Assembly (NCBI RefSeq): GCF_000298175.1
Contig: NZ_BAGZ01000008.1
Coordinates: 62,001 to 126,000, forward strand
Length of the DNA: 64,000 nt
Direction: 5' to 3'
From: Austwickia chelonae NBRC 105200
Lineage (GTDB): Bacteria; Actinomycetota; Actinomycetes; Actinomycetales; Dermatophilaceae
The translations under genes were made by a program, and so were the position numbers. The notes under the pieces were generated by a model. The model was not told the origin of the DNA, ran no database searches, and saw only the letters and a program-made list of their open reading frames with translations. Shown one piece after another: positions 26,985-35,427 of this stretch. The stretch's first letter is position 1. Every line of letters begins with the position of its first letter.

Positions 26985-28478
26985 CTATGCTCCCGCGAAC
27001 TTGGCCGACGGTGTACGCCGCTGCTCCGACGGCGGGCGATGGGGAGCGCACTCGAGGGCGTCGAGGAAACGTCCGGCCCATCGCTGGACGTCGTGCTGTG
27101 CGACCCGCTTCCGTAGGGAACGCATCCGGCGCCGTTTCTCCCGGTCGGTGGCTGTGGCCGCCCGGATGATGGTGTTCTTCAACCCCTGGATGTCATGCGG
27201 GTTGCACAGGAATGCATGGTTCAGTTCGTCGGCGGCACCGGCGAACTCGGACAGGACCAAGGCGCCGTTGCCGTCGTGGTGGCAGGCCACGTACTCCTTC
27301 GCGACCAGGTTCATCCCGTCTCTCAGCGGAGTGACCAGCATGACGTCGGCGGCCTGGTACATGGCTGCCATCTCCGCCTGATCGAAGCTCTGATGCAGAT
27401 AGTGCACCGCTGTGGCGCCGATCCCCGAGTAGTCACCGTTGATCTGGCCGACGGTGAGTTCCACCTGGTCGCGCAGGTCACGGTAGGCGTCCACCCGCTC
27501 CCGGCTCGGCACGGCCACCTGCATGAAACACACGTCCGGTGGCGCGATCTTCTCGTCCTTGAGCAGCTCCTGGTAGGCCTTCAACCGGTGCCTCAGGCCT
27601 TTGGTGTAGTCCAGCCGGTCCACTCCCAACATCAGGACCCGCGGGTTCCCCAGTGATTCGCGGATCTCCTGGGCCCGGGCGATGACCTCGGGGCTGCGGG
27701 CGAGCCGGTCGAGCTGTTCGGTGTCGATCGAGATCGGGATCCCGGCGGCTCGCACGTGTCGGGTGCTGCCGTCGGCGTCGGTGGCCGTCACGGTGTCCCG
27801 TTTGGTGGGCAGGCCACCCAATTGGCGGCAGGCCCGGATGAAGTTGCCGGCATCGCTGGGCTTCTGGAAGCCGAGGAAGTCTGCTCCGATGAGACCGGCG
27901 ATGATCTCCGCGCGCCAGGGCAGTTGGGCGAAGAGTTCCACCGGGGGGAAGGGGATGTGGTTGAACCAGCCGATCCGGACATCGGGGCGTATCTGGCGCA
28001 ACAGAGCGGGCACCAACTGGAGTTGGTAGTCGTGGATCCACACGGTGGCACCGGGGGCCGCCACCTCGGCCAAGGCCTGCGCGAACCGGCCGTTCACTCG
28101 ACGGTAGGCCTGCCACCAGCGACGGTGGAAGGTCGCCGGCACGATCACGTCGTGGTAGATCGGCCAGAGGGTGTCATTCGACAGGCCTTCGTAGTAGTCG
28201 GCGACGTCCTCGGCCGTCAACGCCACCGGTACCAGGTACATGCCGCCGTCCTCGAAGGGGTCCGGCGCGTCGCCGGCGTCCCCGGCCCATCCCACCCAGG
28301 CGCCTTCGCGGCCACGCATGACCGAGTCCATCGCGGTCACCAGTCCGCCGGGGCTGCGTTGCCAGGACGAGCTCCCGTCGGGTTCGTCGTGACGGTCGAC
28401 CGGCAGTCGGTTCGCCGCCACGACGAAGTCGTAGGTGCGAGTTACTTTTCCGGAGGACTTCCCGGTGTGCTCCTGCAC
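26985..28478 (-). CDS. otsA: Trehalose-6-phosphate synthase
   Basis: GT20 retaining glycosyltransferase making trehalose-6-phosphate from a nucleotide-glucose and glucose-6-phosphate, cytosolic. The 497-aa protein has the N-terminal FVVAANRLPVDRH and SPGGLVTAMDSVM loop, WIHDYQLQLVPALLRQ, IGWFNHIPFPP, LGVDRLDYTKGLRHRL and the nucleotide-sugar site TPLRDGMNLVAKEYVAC, so it should be active. I chose GTG 28478 because GAGGAG lies 9 bases upstream; GTG 28559 would add 27 residues. It is followed directly by otsB. Confidence 0.95.
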   Translation of the reverse strand: MQEHTGKSSGKVTRTYDFVVAANRLPVDRHDEPDGSSSWQRSPGGLVTAMDSVMRGREGAWVGWAGDAGDAPDPFEDGGMYLVPVALTAEDVADYYEGLSNDTLWPIYHDVIVPATFHRRWWQAYRRVNGRFAQALAEVAAPGATVWIHDYQLQLVPALLRQIRPDVRIGWFNHIPFPPVELFAQLPWRAEIIAGLIGADFLGFQKPSDAGNFIRACRQLGGLPTKRDTVTATDADGSTRHVRAAGIPISIDTEQLDRLARSPEVIARAQEIRESLGNPRVLMLGVDRLDYTKGLRHRLKAYQELLKDEKIAPPDVCFMQVAVPSRERVDAYRDLRDQVELTVGQINGDYSGIGATAVHYLHQSFDQAEMAAMYQAADVMLVTPLRDGMNLVAKEYVACHHDGNGALVLSEFAGAADELNHAFLCNPHDIQGLKNTIIRAATATDREKRRRMRSLRKRVAQHDVQRWAGRFLDALECAPHRPPSEQRRTPSAKFAGA

Positions 28479-28766
28479 GTGAAACCACTCCTCACCGGAC
28501 ACCGACCGAGCGCTGCTCGCTCGAAAGGCCTTGTGTCCCCTGCTCCCTGGTAGTGACACTCTACGGTGGACAGGTTCGGGGCAAGGCTCGTCGAGAACGA
28601 TGAAACTTCGACGGAGCAGGTCCGGGGTCGTGCGGAATCCGGCGGGTCCACAGAGGGACCACCCTCAGCGAGCGCACAGTGAAGGGACGTACTCTTGGGC
28701 TGTTCGGGACTCTGATACGAGTGTCCTGATGACCGCAGGGGTCCACGGTCCATATCGGGAGGTGAC

Positions 28767-30413
28767 ATGAGCGCGACCGTCGGTCGTGGTCCTAGCCCTG
28801 GCGCAGGACGGCTGGGTCGGTACCGGCTCTGTTCCGAACTGGGCCGTGGCGGCATGGGTGTCGTGCATCTCGCGCTGGACGAAGAAGGCCAGGCCGTGGC
28901 GATCAAGGTGCTGCGCGACCACGTGTTGGACGATCCGGCTGCGCGCGCCCGCCTGTCCAGGGAGGCCGATCACCTTTCCCGTATCCGTCACCCCGGGATC
29001 GCCGGGATCATCGATGCGGATGTCGAAGGCGCTCGCCCGTATGTGGTGACCAGGTATGTGCCCGGGCCTTCCCTGGAGCAGTATGTCGCCCAGCACGGCC
29101 CGTTGAGCGCGCCGAAGTTGTTGGGGCTGGCGAAGGACCTCTCCGCGGCATTGTCCGCGGTGCACACTGCCGATGTGGTCCACCGGGACCTGAAGCCGGG
29201 AAATGTCTTGATCCACGACGGCCGGGGGGTGTTGATCGACTTCGGTATCGCGCATGGTTCCGGTGATGTGCGGTTGACCTCGACGGGTCTGGTGATGGGT
29301 ACTCCTGGGTTCCTGGCGCCGGAGATTCTCGACGGGGCCGATGTGACGCCGGCTACTGACTGGTGGGCTTGGGCGGCGACCTTGGCGTTCGCTGCGTCGG
29401 GGCGGGTTCCTTTCGGTGATCAGCCGGTGGATGCGGTGTTGGCTCGGATCAGGGCGGGGGAGTGTGATCTGACCGGGGTCGACCCGGAGTTGGCGCCGTT
29501 GTTGCGTGCGGCGCTCGATCCGAGGCCGGGGGCGCGTCCTACTCGTGAGCAGATCTTGTACGAACTGGAGCGTTATGCCTCCGGTGGCCGGAAGACGGCG
29601 GCGATCCCGGCGATGCCGGTGACGCGGGCTCTTCCGGGTGCGGCACAGACGGCGGCGGCCCCGGTGGCGGCTCCGGGTGCGACGGCTGCGGCTCCGGTGG
29701 CTCCTCAAGTGCCCGCTCCGACGGCGGAGGCCTCGGCGCCGGCTCCGGCCTGGAAACAGGCGGTCGACCGGGCGCAGCCTCTGTGGGAGGAGACGCTGGG
29801 TCGGGCCAAGCGGCATCGTAGTTCCGGTCTGGTGATCTGCTTGGCCGCGCTGTTCGCTGCGCTGACCTTGGCGGCTCCGGTGAAGTCCTTGCTCCTGGCG
29901 ATCTCCTGGACGTGGCTGGCCAGGTCGGTGGAACGTGCCGGGCGCATCCTGGGTCGTCAGCGTAGTGAGCACGGTGTGCGCCGGTGGGATACGACGAAGG
30001 CGTTGCTGTTGATGCCTTTGCATGCGGTGACCACCCTGGTGAGCACGCTGGTCGGGGCGTTGGCTCCGACGGTGGCCGCCTATTGCGCGGTGTTGGGGTG
30101 CATCACTTTGCAGAAGACCGGGGTTCTTCCGGGGTCCTCGTTCAATCCTGGTGCTCCGGGGCCTTTGTTCGTGGGTTCGGTGACGGCGATGGTGGTCTTC
30201 TGGTGGGGTACGGGCAGCGAGCATGTCCGTTTGGGGACCCGCGCCGTGTTGGAGAGTGTGGGGGCGTGGCGTTATGGCTCTGCGTGCGCGGCGGCCTTGT
30301 TGCTGGGGTTGGCTGCGGTGATCGCGTTGATCTCGCAGTCGACCGGTTTCACGCCTTCGTGGGAGCCCTTGTCCGGGGACCCGTTCGGGTGGTTGCGGAA
30401 AGCCTTGCGCTGA
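28767..30413 (+). CDS. Serine/threonine protein kinase with C-terminal membrane domain
   Basis: Hanks-type (PknB-like) kinase of 548 aa. The kinase domain covers about 19-275: glycine loop LGRGGMGVVHLA, catalytic Lys47 in VAIKVL, HRDLKPGN with Asp141, DFG at 158-160 and the P+1 region MGTPGFLAPE. An Ala/Pro-rich linker (about 285-335) follows, then a hydrophobic part from about 350 with four or five predicted helices (LVICLAALFAALTLAAPVKS, HAVTTLVSTLVGALAPTVAA, LFVGSVTAMVVFWWG, AAALLLGLAAVIALI). There are no PASTA repeats, so it does not sense cell-wall fragments as PknB does. ATG 28767 follows GGGAGG. It diverges from otsA. Confidence 0.9.
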   Translation: MSATVGRGPSPGAGRLGRYRLCSELGRGGMGVVHLALDEEGQAVAIKVLRDHVLDDPAARARLSREADHLSRIRHPGIAGIIDADVEGARPYVVTRYVPGPSLEQYVAQHGPLSAPKLLGLAKDLSAALSAVHTADVVHRDLKPGNVLIHDGRGVLIDFGIAHGSGDVRLTSTGLVMGTPGFLAPEILDGADVTPATDWWAWAATLAFAASGRVPFGDQPVDAVLARIRAGECDLTGVDPELAPLLRAALDPRPGARPTREQILYELERYASGGRKTAAIPAMPVTRALPGAAQTAAAPVAAPGATAAAPVAPQVPAPTAEASAPAPAWKQAVDRAQPLWEETLGRAKRHRSSGLVICLAALFAALTLAAPVKSLLLAISWTWLARSVERAGRILGRQRSEHGVRRWDTTKALLLMPLHAVTTLVSTLVGALAPTVAAYCAVLGCITLQKTGVLPGSSFNPGAPGPLFVGSVTAMVVFWWGTGSEHVRLGTRAVLESVGAWRYGSACAAALLLGLAAVIALISQSTGFTPSWEPLSGDPFGWLRKALR

Positions 30414-30984
30414 GGATGCGGGGCGGGTGGCCGGGAGGCCCCCGCCCTTTTTCGTGCCCGGCTCCGGGCGGGGGTGTCCTGGGGCGGTTCCGTCGCGGTC
30501 GATTCCGAATCGTGATCTAGGTGAGGGAACGGTGCCGCGAGCAGGCATTTTTCGGATCTGCCCGTAGCGCAGGACGATTCGTACATCCTCTACTCCCGCT
30601 GGGTGCCGGCTGGGACCGGGGGGTGAGGATTCGGGCGGAGAGCGGTCAGACTCTCGGAATACGGACATAATGCCGGTCGTTTTCTGAGATTATTTTCAGG
30701 TTCGGTGTCTCGCGGTCGAGTGGGGGCCTGGAACGGAATACGCCTCTCGCCTGCAGAATTGCCAAAGGGGGCGGCGAGAGGCCCGCAGATCCGGATGATC
30801 GACGTTGCGCAATTGAGATTCAGCAGCATCCCTGTCGTTACGCTGAAGTCGTCTCAACCGCGTGTGAGTGGCCGTACCTCCGAGCCCACCACCCGAGCGT
30901 GGGCGGCCCGGACGAACGACGTACGGTATTCAGCCAGTACAACTAAACTGCACAACCAACCGTTACACGTGTCCGGTGCGCCCA
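30414..30984. other. Long non-coding stretch upstream of the rpf riboswitch
   Basis: No gene is seen in either strand after removing shadows. It starts with the terminator at 30421-30452, becomes clearly A+T-richer around 30640-30720 and 30910-30960 and ends at the riboswitch. A promoter for the Rpf-like gene should lie in the last 100 bases, where TACAACT (about 30937) is a possible -10. Confidence 0.5.
30421..30452 (+). terminator. Intrinsic terminator of the kinase gene
   Basis: GGGCGGG (30421-30427) pairs with CCCGCCC (30441-30447) and is followed directly by TTTTT (30448-30452). This is one of the few terminators in the window with a T-run. Confidence 0.85.
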
Positions 30985-31150
30985 ACATTCGTCGGCGGGC
31001 ACGGTCGGCCTCCGGGCCGGCATAGACGATGACGGGGAACCCACCGGCACCCGCCGGATCGCCGTAACCGTACGGCTTGGGGTGAAGCCGACTCCGGTCG
31101 GCCGGGCACCTGGCAGCCCGAACCCGGCAGCTGACCCCGTAGGCGCTCGT
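30985..31150 (+). ncRNA. c-di-AMP riboswitch (ydaO-yuaA type)
   Basis: The leader of the Rpf-like gene matches the ydaO-yuaA riboswitch: a GGGGAACCCACCGG segment at about 31033, GGGGTGAAGCCG at about 31079 and, most tellingly, CCCGAACCCGGCAG followed by CTGACCCCGTAGGCG at 31117-31145. In Streptomyces and other actinobacteria this element controls rpfA-like cell-wall genes and switches them off when c-di-AMP is high. The ends are approximate. The Shine-Dalgarno AGGAAGGA (31152-31159) follows directly. Confidence 0.88.
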
Positions 31151-31172
31151 CAGGAAGGACTTTGAGCAGCAC

Positions 31173-32042
31173 ATGGCCTATACCCCTAAGCACGCTTCCC
31201 CTCGCCGTTCAGTCCGTCGCACCGTCAAAGTCGGCGCCCTCGGCGTCGCCACCGCCACGGTCGGCGTCGGCATGGCCGCCGTCCCCGCGCAGGCAGCACC
31301 TGCCGGCGGCAACGCCTGGGACCGTCTCGCCCAGTGCGAGGCCGGCGGAAACTGGCACATCAACAACGGCAACGGTTACTACGGCGGCCTCCAGTTCTCC
31401 TTGAGGAGCTGGCAGGGCGCGGGCGGCTCCGCTTACGCGGCACGCCCCGACCTGGCCAGCCGTGAGGCGCAGATCGCCGTCGGTCAGAAACTCCTCGCCA
31501 TGCAGGGCCCCGGAGCCTGGCCGGTGTGTTCGGTCAAAGCCGGTCTGACCAAGGCTTCCGGTTCGGTGGGCGGCGGCGCCGTCGCCAAGCCTGCCGCGCT
31601 GGCCAACCCCGCGCAGACCGCTGCGAAGCCCGCAGTGGCGACGAAACCGGCAGCCGTAGCTGCCACTCCCAAGGCGGTTGCCCCGGTGAAGCCGGCCCAC
31701 GGCCAGCTGAGCGCCTCGGACACGCAGATGGTGCAGCAGTGGCTCGGTGGCGAAGCCACCGGCACCTGGGACAAGGCAGCCCTGTCCGCGCTGCAGGCGC
31801 GACTCGGGGTCTCCGAGACCGGCAAGACCGATGCCGCGACCATCGCCGCCACCGAGAAGCTCTTCGGTATGAAGGCTTCCGGCCTGGACTACTTCACCCA
31901 GCCGATGCTGGTCTCTCTCGCGGCACATGCCCGCGCTGAGGTGGCCGCAGCGAGCCTCCAGTCGCTGATGCTGGCCGCTGAGGGCGGCAACATCTCCCCG
32001 GAGACCGTCGGCCTCAACGCCGACCCGGTCGCCTACAGCTGA
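31173..32042 (+). CDS. Secreted Rpf-like transglycosylase (resuscitation-promoting factor)
   Basis: Exported peptidoglycan hydrolase of 289 aa. A signal peptide covers about residues 1-42 (hydrophobic GALGVATATVGVGMAAVPAQ, then AA). The Rpf domain, lysozyme-like, occupies about 46-118: AWDRLAQCEAGGNWHINNGN with catalytic Glu56 and GYYGGLQFSLRSWQ. A Pro/Ala linker follows, then a C-terminal domain (about 180-285) whose LQARLGVSETGKTDAATIAA resembles peptidoglycan-binding repeats. ATG 31173 is 13 bases from the riboswitch SD. A strong hairpin follows. Such factors remodel the wall at regrowth from dormancy or spores. Confidence 0.9.
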   Translation: MAYTPKHASPRRSVRRTVKVGALGVATATVGVGMAAVPAQAAPAGGNAWDRLAQCEAGGNWHINNGNGYYGGLQFSLRSWQGAGGSAYAARPDLASREAQIAVGQKLLAMQGPGAWPVCSVKAGLTKASGSVGGGAVAKPAALANPAQTAAKPAVATKPAAVAATPKAVAPVKPAHGQLSASDTQMVQQWLGGEATGTWDKAALSALQARLGVSETGKTDAATIAATEKLFGMKASGLDYFTQPMLVSLAAHARAEVAAASLQSLMLAAEGGNISPETVGLNADPVAYS

Positions 32043-32117
32043 TCCGAGCCGGCGATCCCGGTCGTCACCGCAGTTGACTGCGGTGCTCACCTCGACCGGG
32101 TGACCACATGCTCCACC

Positions 32118-32163
32118 CGTCGTGGGTGCGCCTTCCTAGCCAGGAGAAGGCGCACCCACGACG
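32118..32163 (+). terminator. 18-bp hairpin after the Rpf-like gene
   Basis: The arm 32118-32135 (CGTCGTGGGTGCGCCTTC) pairs perfectly with 32146-32163 over a 10-base loop. Confidence 0.8.
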
Positions 32164-32282
32164 ACTTTCCGGGGCAGCTCACCGGAGGAAAGACACAGAC
32201 CGCCCCCTCCGGTGGCCGGCGAGTTCGGCTGCCCGTCTAAAATCGTCTAGTCTGAACCAGGCCTGACCAACGCGCAGGCACT

Positions 32283-32355
32283 GCTGGAGTGGCGCAATCG
32301 GTAGCGCACCTGTCTTGTAAACAGGTGGTTGAGGGTTCGAGTCCCTTCTCCAGCT
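32283..32355 (+). tRNA. tRNA-Thr (anticodon TGT)
   Basis: A complete 73-base cloverleaf: acceptor GCTGGAG/CTCCAGC with discriminator T, D-arm with GGTAGCGC, anticodon stem CCTGT/ACAGG with loop CTTGTAA (anticodon TGT, reading ACA), and T-arm GAGGG-TTCGAGT-CCCTT. CCA is not encoded. It serves as the integration site of the neighbouring element, which restores its 3' end: the last part is repeated at 40764. Confidence 0.97.
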
Positions 32356-32361
32356 CTCTGA
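32321..32361. repeat. attL: tRNA-Thr 3' end, first copy of a 41-base direct repeat
   Basis: The segment from ACAGGTGGTTGAGG through CTCCAGCTCTCTGA is identical to 40764-40804. It covers the anticodon stem, the T-arm and the acceptor end of the tRNA, the usual attachment-site segment for tyrosine integrases. An integrase remnant lies beside each copy. Confidence 0.85.
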
Positions 32362-32375
32362 ACAGCAGATTCATG

Positions 32376-32774
32376 TTAGTTCCCCTCTCCATCGTTCGGG
32401 AAGTACACGGTTACGTCCTCGCTTTGGAGTGCCCCGAGCGGGTCGATCAGCTCCAATGCCGCCACGACGCGAGGATCGGGAGCGCCCCGGCCTAGGTAGA
32501 CGTCTTGGGTCATCGAGACGCGGGAGTGCCCGAGTTGGTCGGCGATCAGTCGGGCTGTGAGGCCGGAGTCGTCCAGCACGCTCGCGGTGGTCTTACGCCA
32601 GACGTGCGAGGTCACCCAATCCATACCCGCCTTCTGCCGCGCTTCCCCGAGCCAGCGCCCGACGTTGCGGGGGTCGCGGAAACCGGCGTCGATGGTGCCG
32701 AAGACCGGTTCCTCGGGCCCGACCCCGACCAGCAGCACGACCGCCTCGACAAGCTGTTCGCTGGCGACCGGCAC
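32376..32774 (-). pseudogene. Tyrosine recombinase (integrase), C-terminal fragment
   Basis: Remaining 132 codons carry the C-terminal catalytic half of a phage-type integrase: HVWRKTTASVL (the HxxR box with the second Arg), then LIADQLGHSRVSMTQDVYLG with the His and the nucleophile Tyr. The N-terminal DNA-binding part and first catalytic Arg are missing; homology stops near 32775, where an ISL3 transposase fragment begins in the other direction. It sits beside attL with its 3' end toward the tRNA, as in integrative elements. Two shorter remains of the same gene occur at about 40617-40646 and 40880-41090. Confidence 0.85.
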
Positions 32775-32788
32775 CTGCAGGTCGAGTG

Positions 32789-32966
32789 ACCTGGGGCATC
32801 TGCCAGCGCATGATCTCCGCCTACCGGGACCCGGACCGCACGGCCGGTCGCACCGAGATGAGCTCGGTCATCGACGCCCTCACCGAGGGCGTGCCCAAGC
32901 CGCTGGTCGAGCTGTGCACGCTCGGCCGCACCCTGGCCCGCCGCGCCCTGACGCCGCTCTACGGGC
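32789..32966 (+). pseudogene. ISL3-family transposase fragment
   Basis: About 58 codons match the C-terminal part of ISL3-family transposases: ICQRMISAYRDPDRTAGRTE, then LTEGVPKPLVELCTLGRTLA, RRA. Both ends are cut, with no start or stop of its own. It abuts the truncated integrase, so its insertion or a deletion may have removed the integrase N-terminus. Confidence 0.7.
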
Positions 32967-33102
32967 CGTTACCGGTTCACCCCACGGTCTCGGGTGTGGT
33001 TCGGTCAAGGTGACTCAGGCCGTGCACGAGGGCTCCCCGCCCACCTCCAACCGGAGGGACCACAAAAGGCAGCTATCTTACTTGACTCTTGAATTCTTCA
33101 AC

Positions 33103-33375
33103 TTACTTCTTAGACCCGTGCGACCCGAGCAACGTGAACAACATCCCAATAGCCGCCAAAGCAGCTGCTATAACCCAAGCGTCATGCTTCGCCATGATAA
33201 TTGCTAGCGAGACCGCATATGTCACGGCTGCGACGGCGAAGAACTTTCGGCTCTTCGGAGAGTGTCGCTCCACCAAAGGATGATCGGGGTGAAGACTTCC
33301 TGTAGCCCTAAATGCAGTAAAGTTCAAAACTATGCACGCAAGGAGGATCAGGATGGGGAACCAGATCTGACTCAT
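33103..33375 (-). CDS. Small membrane protein, partner of a secreted protein
   Basis: Not recognised. 90 aa with three predicted membrane helices: IWFPILILLACIVLNFTAF (4-22), FFAVAAVTYAVSLAIIMA (about 45-62) and AWVIAAALAAIGMLFTLLG (about 66-84), with charged loops between. It starts two bases after the stop of the gene upstream, so the two form an operon. Base composition is much A+T-richer than the core genome, as for other island genes. The position after a gene for a secreted, C-terminally hydrophobic protein would suit an immunity or export helper, but that is inference. Confidence 0.65.
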   Translation of the reverse strand: MSQIWFPILILLACIVLNFTAFRATGSLHPDHPLVERHSPKSRKFFAVAAVTYAVSLAIIMAKHDAWVIAAALAAIGMLFTLLGSHGSKK

Positions 33376-33376
33376 T

Positions 33377-33925
33377 TCAAGAAGAGAGTCGAATAATCAT
33401 AGCCAAGACGGCAGCGATGAACTTCGTCTTCATCCATTGCGATGTAAGGGCGCCAATCACAGGCCCACCCGCACAGTCAAAGATCGCGTTCCAAACCCAC
33501 GTGGGAGGGGGGATATTCTGGTTCGCCCGGCTAGCAAGATCCTGGATGGCGGAGGCAGGCAAGGAGCTGAGCGCCCCCTTGGCGAACCAAGCAACGGCAG
33601 CTACAGCAATAGCGGCGACGGCAGGAAGCGCACGAGGCGCTGGCCCGATCAATTCATATTGAACCTCAACGCCATCCAGAGCTCTGATGATCTCATCAGA
33701 GAGATACCCCGAGTCGATAAGAGACTGGGCCTCCTGAATGTCTTGATAGGTCAACTGTGCAACAGGGGCGACAGCGCACTGGCGTCGTCGACTATGAGCC
33801 GGAGCGTGCTCAGGCAGCTGCTTTTCCTTTACGGCAGCCTGCGCGGACCGTGAAGGAAAAGAGGCAATTGGTACGGTCAGGGCCACAAGACCCAGGGTCA
33901 GGGCGTTGGGCCGTGAGGGAGTCAT
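33377..33925 (-). CDS. Secreted protein of unknown function with hydrophobic C-terminal half
   Basis: Not recognised. 182 aa starting at ATG 33925, with GGAAGGAGA upstream. Residues 1-30 look like a signal peptide (ALTLGLVALTVPIASFPSRS, AQA). A charged middle (QDIQEAQSLIDSGYLSDEII) is followed by hydrophobic stretches LPAVAAIAVAAVAWFAKGAL and a C-terminal FIAAVLAMIIRL. Two Cys are present, one in FDCAGGPVIGAL. Layout of signal, linker and amphipathic/hydrophobic C-terminus recalls bacteriocin or membrane-active precursors. The companion membrane protein follows immediately. Confidence 0.65.
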   Translation of the reverse strand: MTPSRPNALTLGLVALTVPIASFPSRSAQAAVKEKQLPEHAPAHSRRRQCAVAPVAQLTYQDIQEAQSLIDSGYLSDEIIRALDGVEVQYELIGPAPRALPAVAAIAVAAVAWFAKGALSSLPASAIQDLASRANQNIPPPTWVWNAIFDCAGGPVIGALTSQWMKTKFIAAVLAMIIRLSS

Positions 33926-34049
33926 GTCGTCTCCTTCCTGATGCCCAATATGACCGTCCTAGGATATCCGGCCTGACCTGGGCGCTGGGTCAAAACGCTC
34001 CTCGATACTTCCGGACCAGACACCGCCACAACGCTGCTCGACGCGGCCG

Positions 34050-34715
34050 TTACCGGCTCATCCCACGGGTGCGGTTCGTATCGAGGTCGAGGCGGGCTCG
34101 GTCCAGGTGGCTCAAGCCCTGCACGACGGCTCCCGGACCGAGGGCAGGTATGCCCCGCAGGGGCCCGAGGCGGCTGCCGTTGGCGCGTCGGATCGCCTGG
34201 ATTTGAGCCAGGTTCGCGCGCTGCTCGGACCGCTGCTGGGCGTTCATTGTCCGCTGCTTGACCACCGTGGCCTTCTTCGCGCGCCGTGTGGCCCAGAACA
34301 AACCTCCCTGCACGCTGCCCGCGCTGATCTGCCGGTGCATCGTGACCGCGCTCATGGCGCGGTGCTTCTCGTGCGCGGCCACGGTCGCGGTCTGCACGCG
34401 CGCCTCGTAGGACGACGCGCGCTCAAGGAACTTCTTGGGCTCTACCGGGGGGCACCCGCACCTGGACCGGGCGCAGCACCAGATCCTTCGGCAGTCGCCC
34501 CAGGACAGCCTCCCGGTCGAGGTCGGAGGCTTTCAGCCCCACCGGTTTCCCGGCTGCGTCGACGTGTCCGGTGTCGCGGAAGGAATAGCCGTTCATCCGT
34601 CCCGTGGACGCAACGTTGGCGCGCCACTGCACGTCGTTCTCGGTCAGCGCGGCCTCGAACGCCTCCCGGCCCCCACCGATCCGCACGGCGTGATCCCGCG
34701 CGGCCTGTATGACGG
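34050..34715 (-). pseudogene. Relaxase/mobilisation protein remnant, frameshifted
   Basis: Two reading frames on the minus strand join into one plausible C-terminal part: the first (34686 down to about 34448) contains FEAALTENDVQWRANVAST then GRMNGYSFRDTGHVDAAGKP and KASDLDRE, a pattern seen in the C-terminal part of actinobacterial plasmid relaxases; the second (to 34050) continues with KKFLERASSYEARVQTATVA and ATRRAKKATVVKQRTMNAQQ. A shift near 34448 separates them and the N-terminal nuclease is absent. A short piece similar to the distal end occurs again at about 32960-33030. Confidence 0.55.
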
Positions 34716-34890
34716 CAGCACCCGAACCGTTCGGGCAGGTCCCGCCACGCCGGCCCCGTCCGGAACCGCGCTACGCGGTCGCCTCGATCACAGTGCGCCG
34801 ATCCACCGGCGGACGCTCCCTGAGCGCTACTGGCGGGAACACCCCCCGAATCAGTTCCCACACCTCGTCCGTGATGACATCTCTTGACGC
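34709..34890 (-). pseudogene. IS5-family transposase, N-terminal fragment
   Basis: On the minus strand the stretch reads DVITDEVWELIRGVFPPVA, then PPVDRRTVIEA in one frame and WRFRTG/RTGPAWRDLPERFG in another, matching the N-terminus of IS5-family (IS1380/IS427-like group) transposases such as those with FRTGAPWRDLPERFG. It is frameshifted and stops at about 34709 where the relaxase remnant begins. Confidence 0.65.
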
Positions 34891-34959
34891 CAGGGTCACT
34901 CACACGCCTCGACAACCCTTTAGCAACACGCCCTAGCCTGCGCGGCCTACCATGCCGTC

Positions 34960-35427
34960 ATGGTCCGCATCGATTACATCGATGACCCGAATGCCCCAGC
35001 GGTCAACAGCGTGGTGCCGTCGGTGGTTGCCATCGTGCAGAACGATCGAGGCGAGCTGTTGCTCATCCACAAGACGGACAATGACAAGTGGGCCCTGCCC
35101 GGCGGCGGCCATGACCCCGGTGAGAGCATTACCGCGACCGTGGTCCGCGAGGTCAAGGAAGAAACCGGGTACGACGTCGAGGTGGAGACGCTCACGGGGA
35201 CCTACACCAATCCTCGGCACGTGATGGCCTATGACGATGGAGAGGTGCGCCAGCAGTTCTCTCTGGCCTTCCGGGCCCGGTTGGTCGGCGGTGAAGCCCG
35301 GACGAGCAGTGAGAGTGATCAGGTGGAATGGGTGCCGGTGGCTGACCTGGGCGCTTTGACTATGCATCCGTCCATGCGGCAGCGCATCGACGATGCTCTA
35401 ACTGCAGATCGGCCAGTCCTGCGGTAG
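34960..35427 (+). CDS. Nudix hydrolase
   Basis: Cytosolic nucleotide-diphosphate hydrolase of 155 aa. The Nudix box is complete: GGGHDPGESITATVVREVKE then ETGYDV, matching GX5EX7REUXEEXGU. The N-terminal strand PSVVAIVQNDRGELLLIHK and DNDKWALPGG are typical. Codon usage is closer to the core genome than that of the Septu-like genes. It overlaps the convergent HD-domain gene at the 3' end by 30 bases. Substrate unknown. Confidence 0.88.
   Translation: MVRIDYIDDPNAPAVNSVVPSVVAIVQNDRGELLLIHKTDNDKWALPGGGHDPGESITATVVREVKEETGYDVEVETLTGTYTNPRHVMAYDDGEVRQQFSLAFRARLVGGEARTSSESDQVEWVPVADLGALTMHPSMRQRIDDALTADRPVLR

Noticed and set aside
28665-30668. 667-codon open frame on the minus strand
   Set aside because: It is the mirror of the serine/threonine kinase gene; composition is Arg/Pro/His-rich nonsense and no domain is seen.
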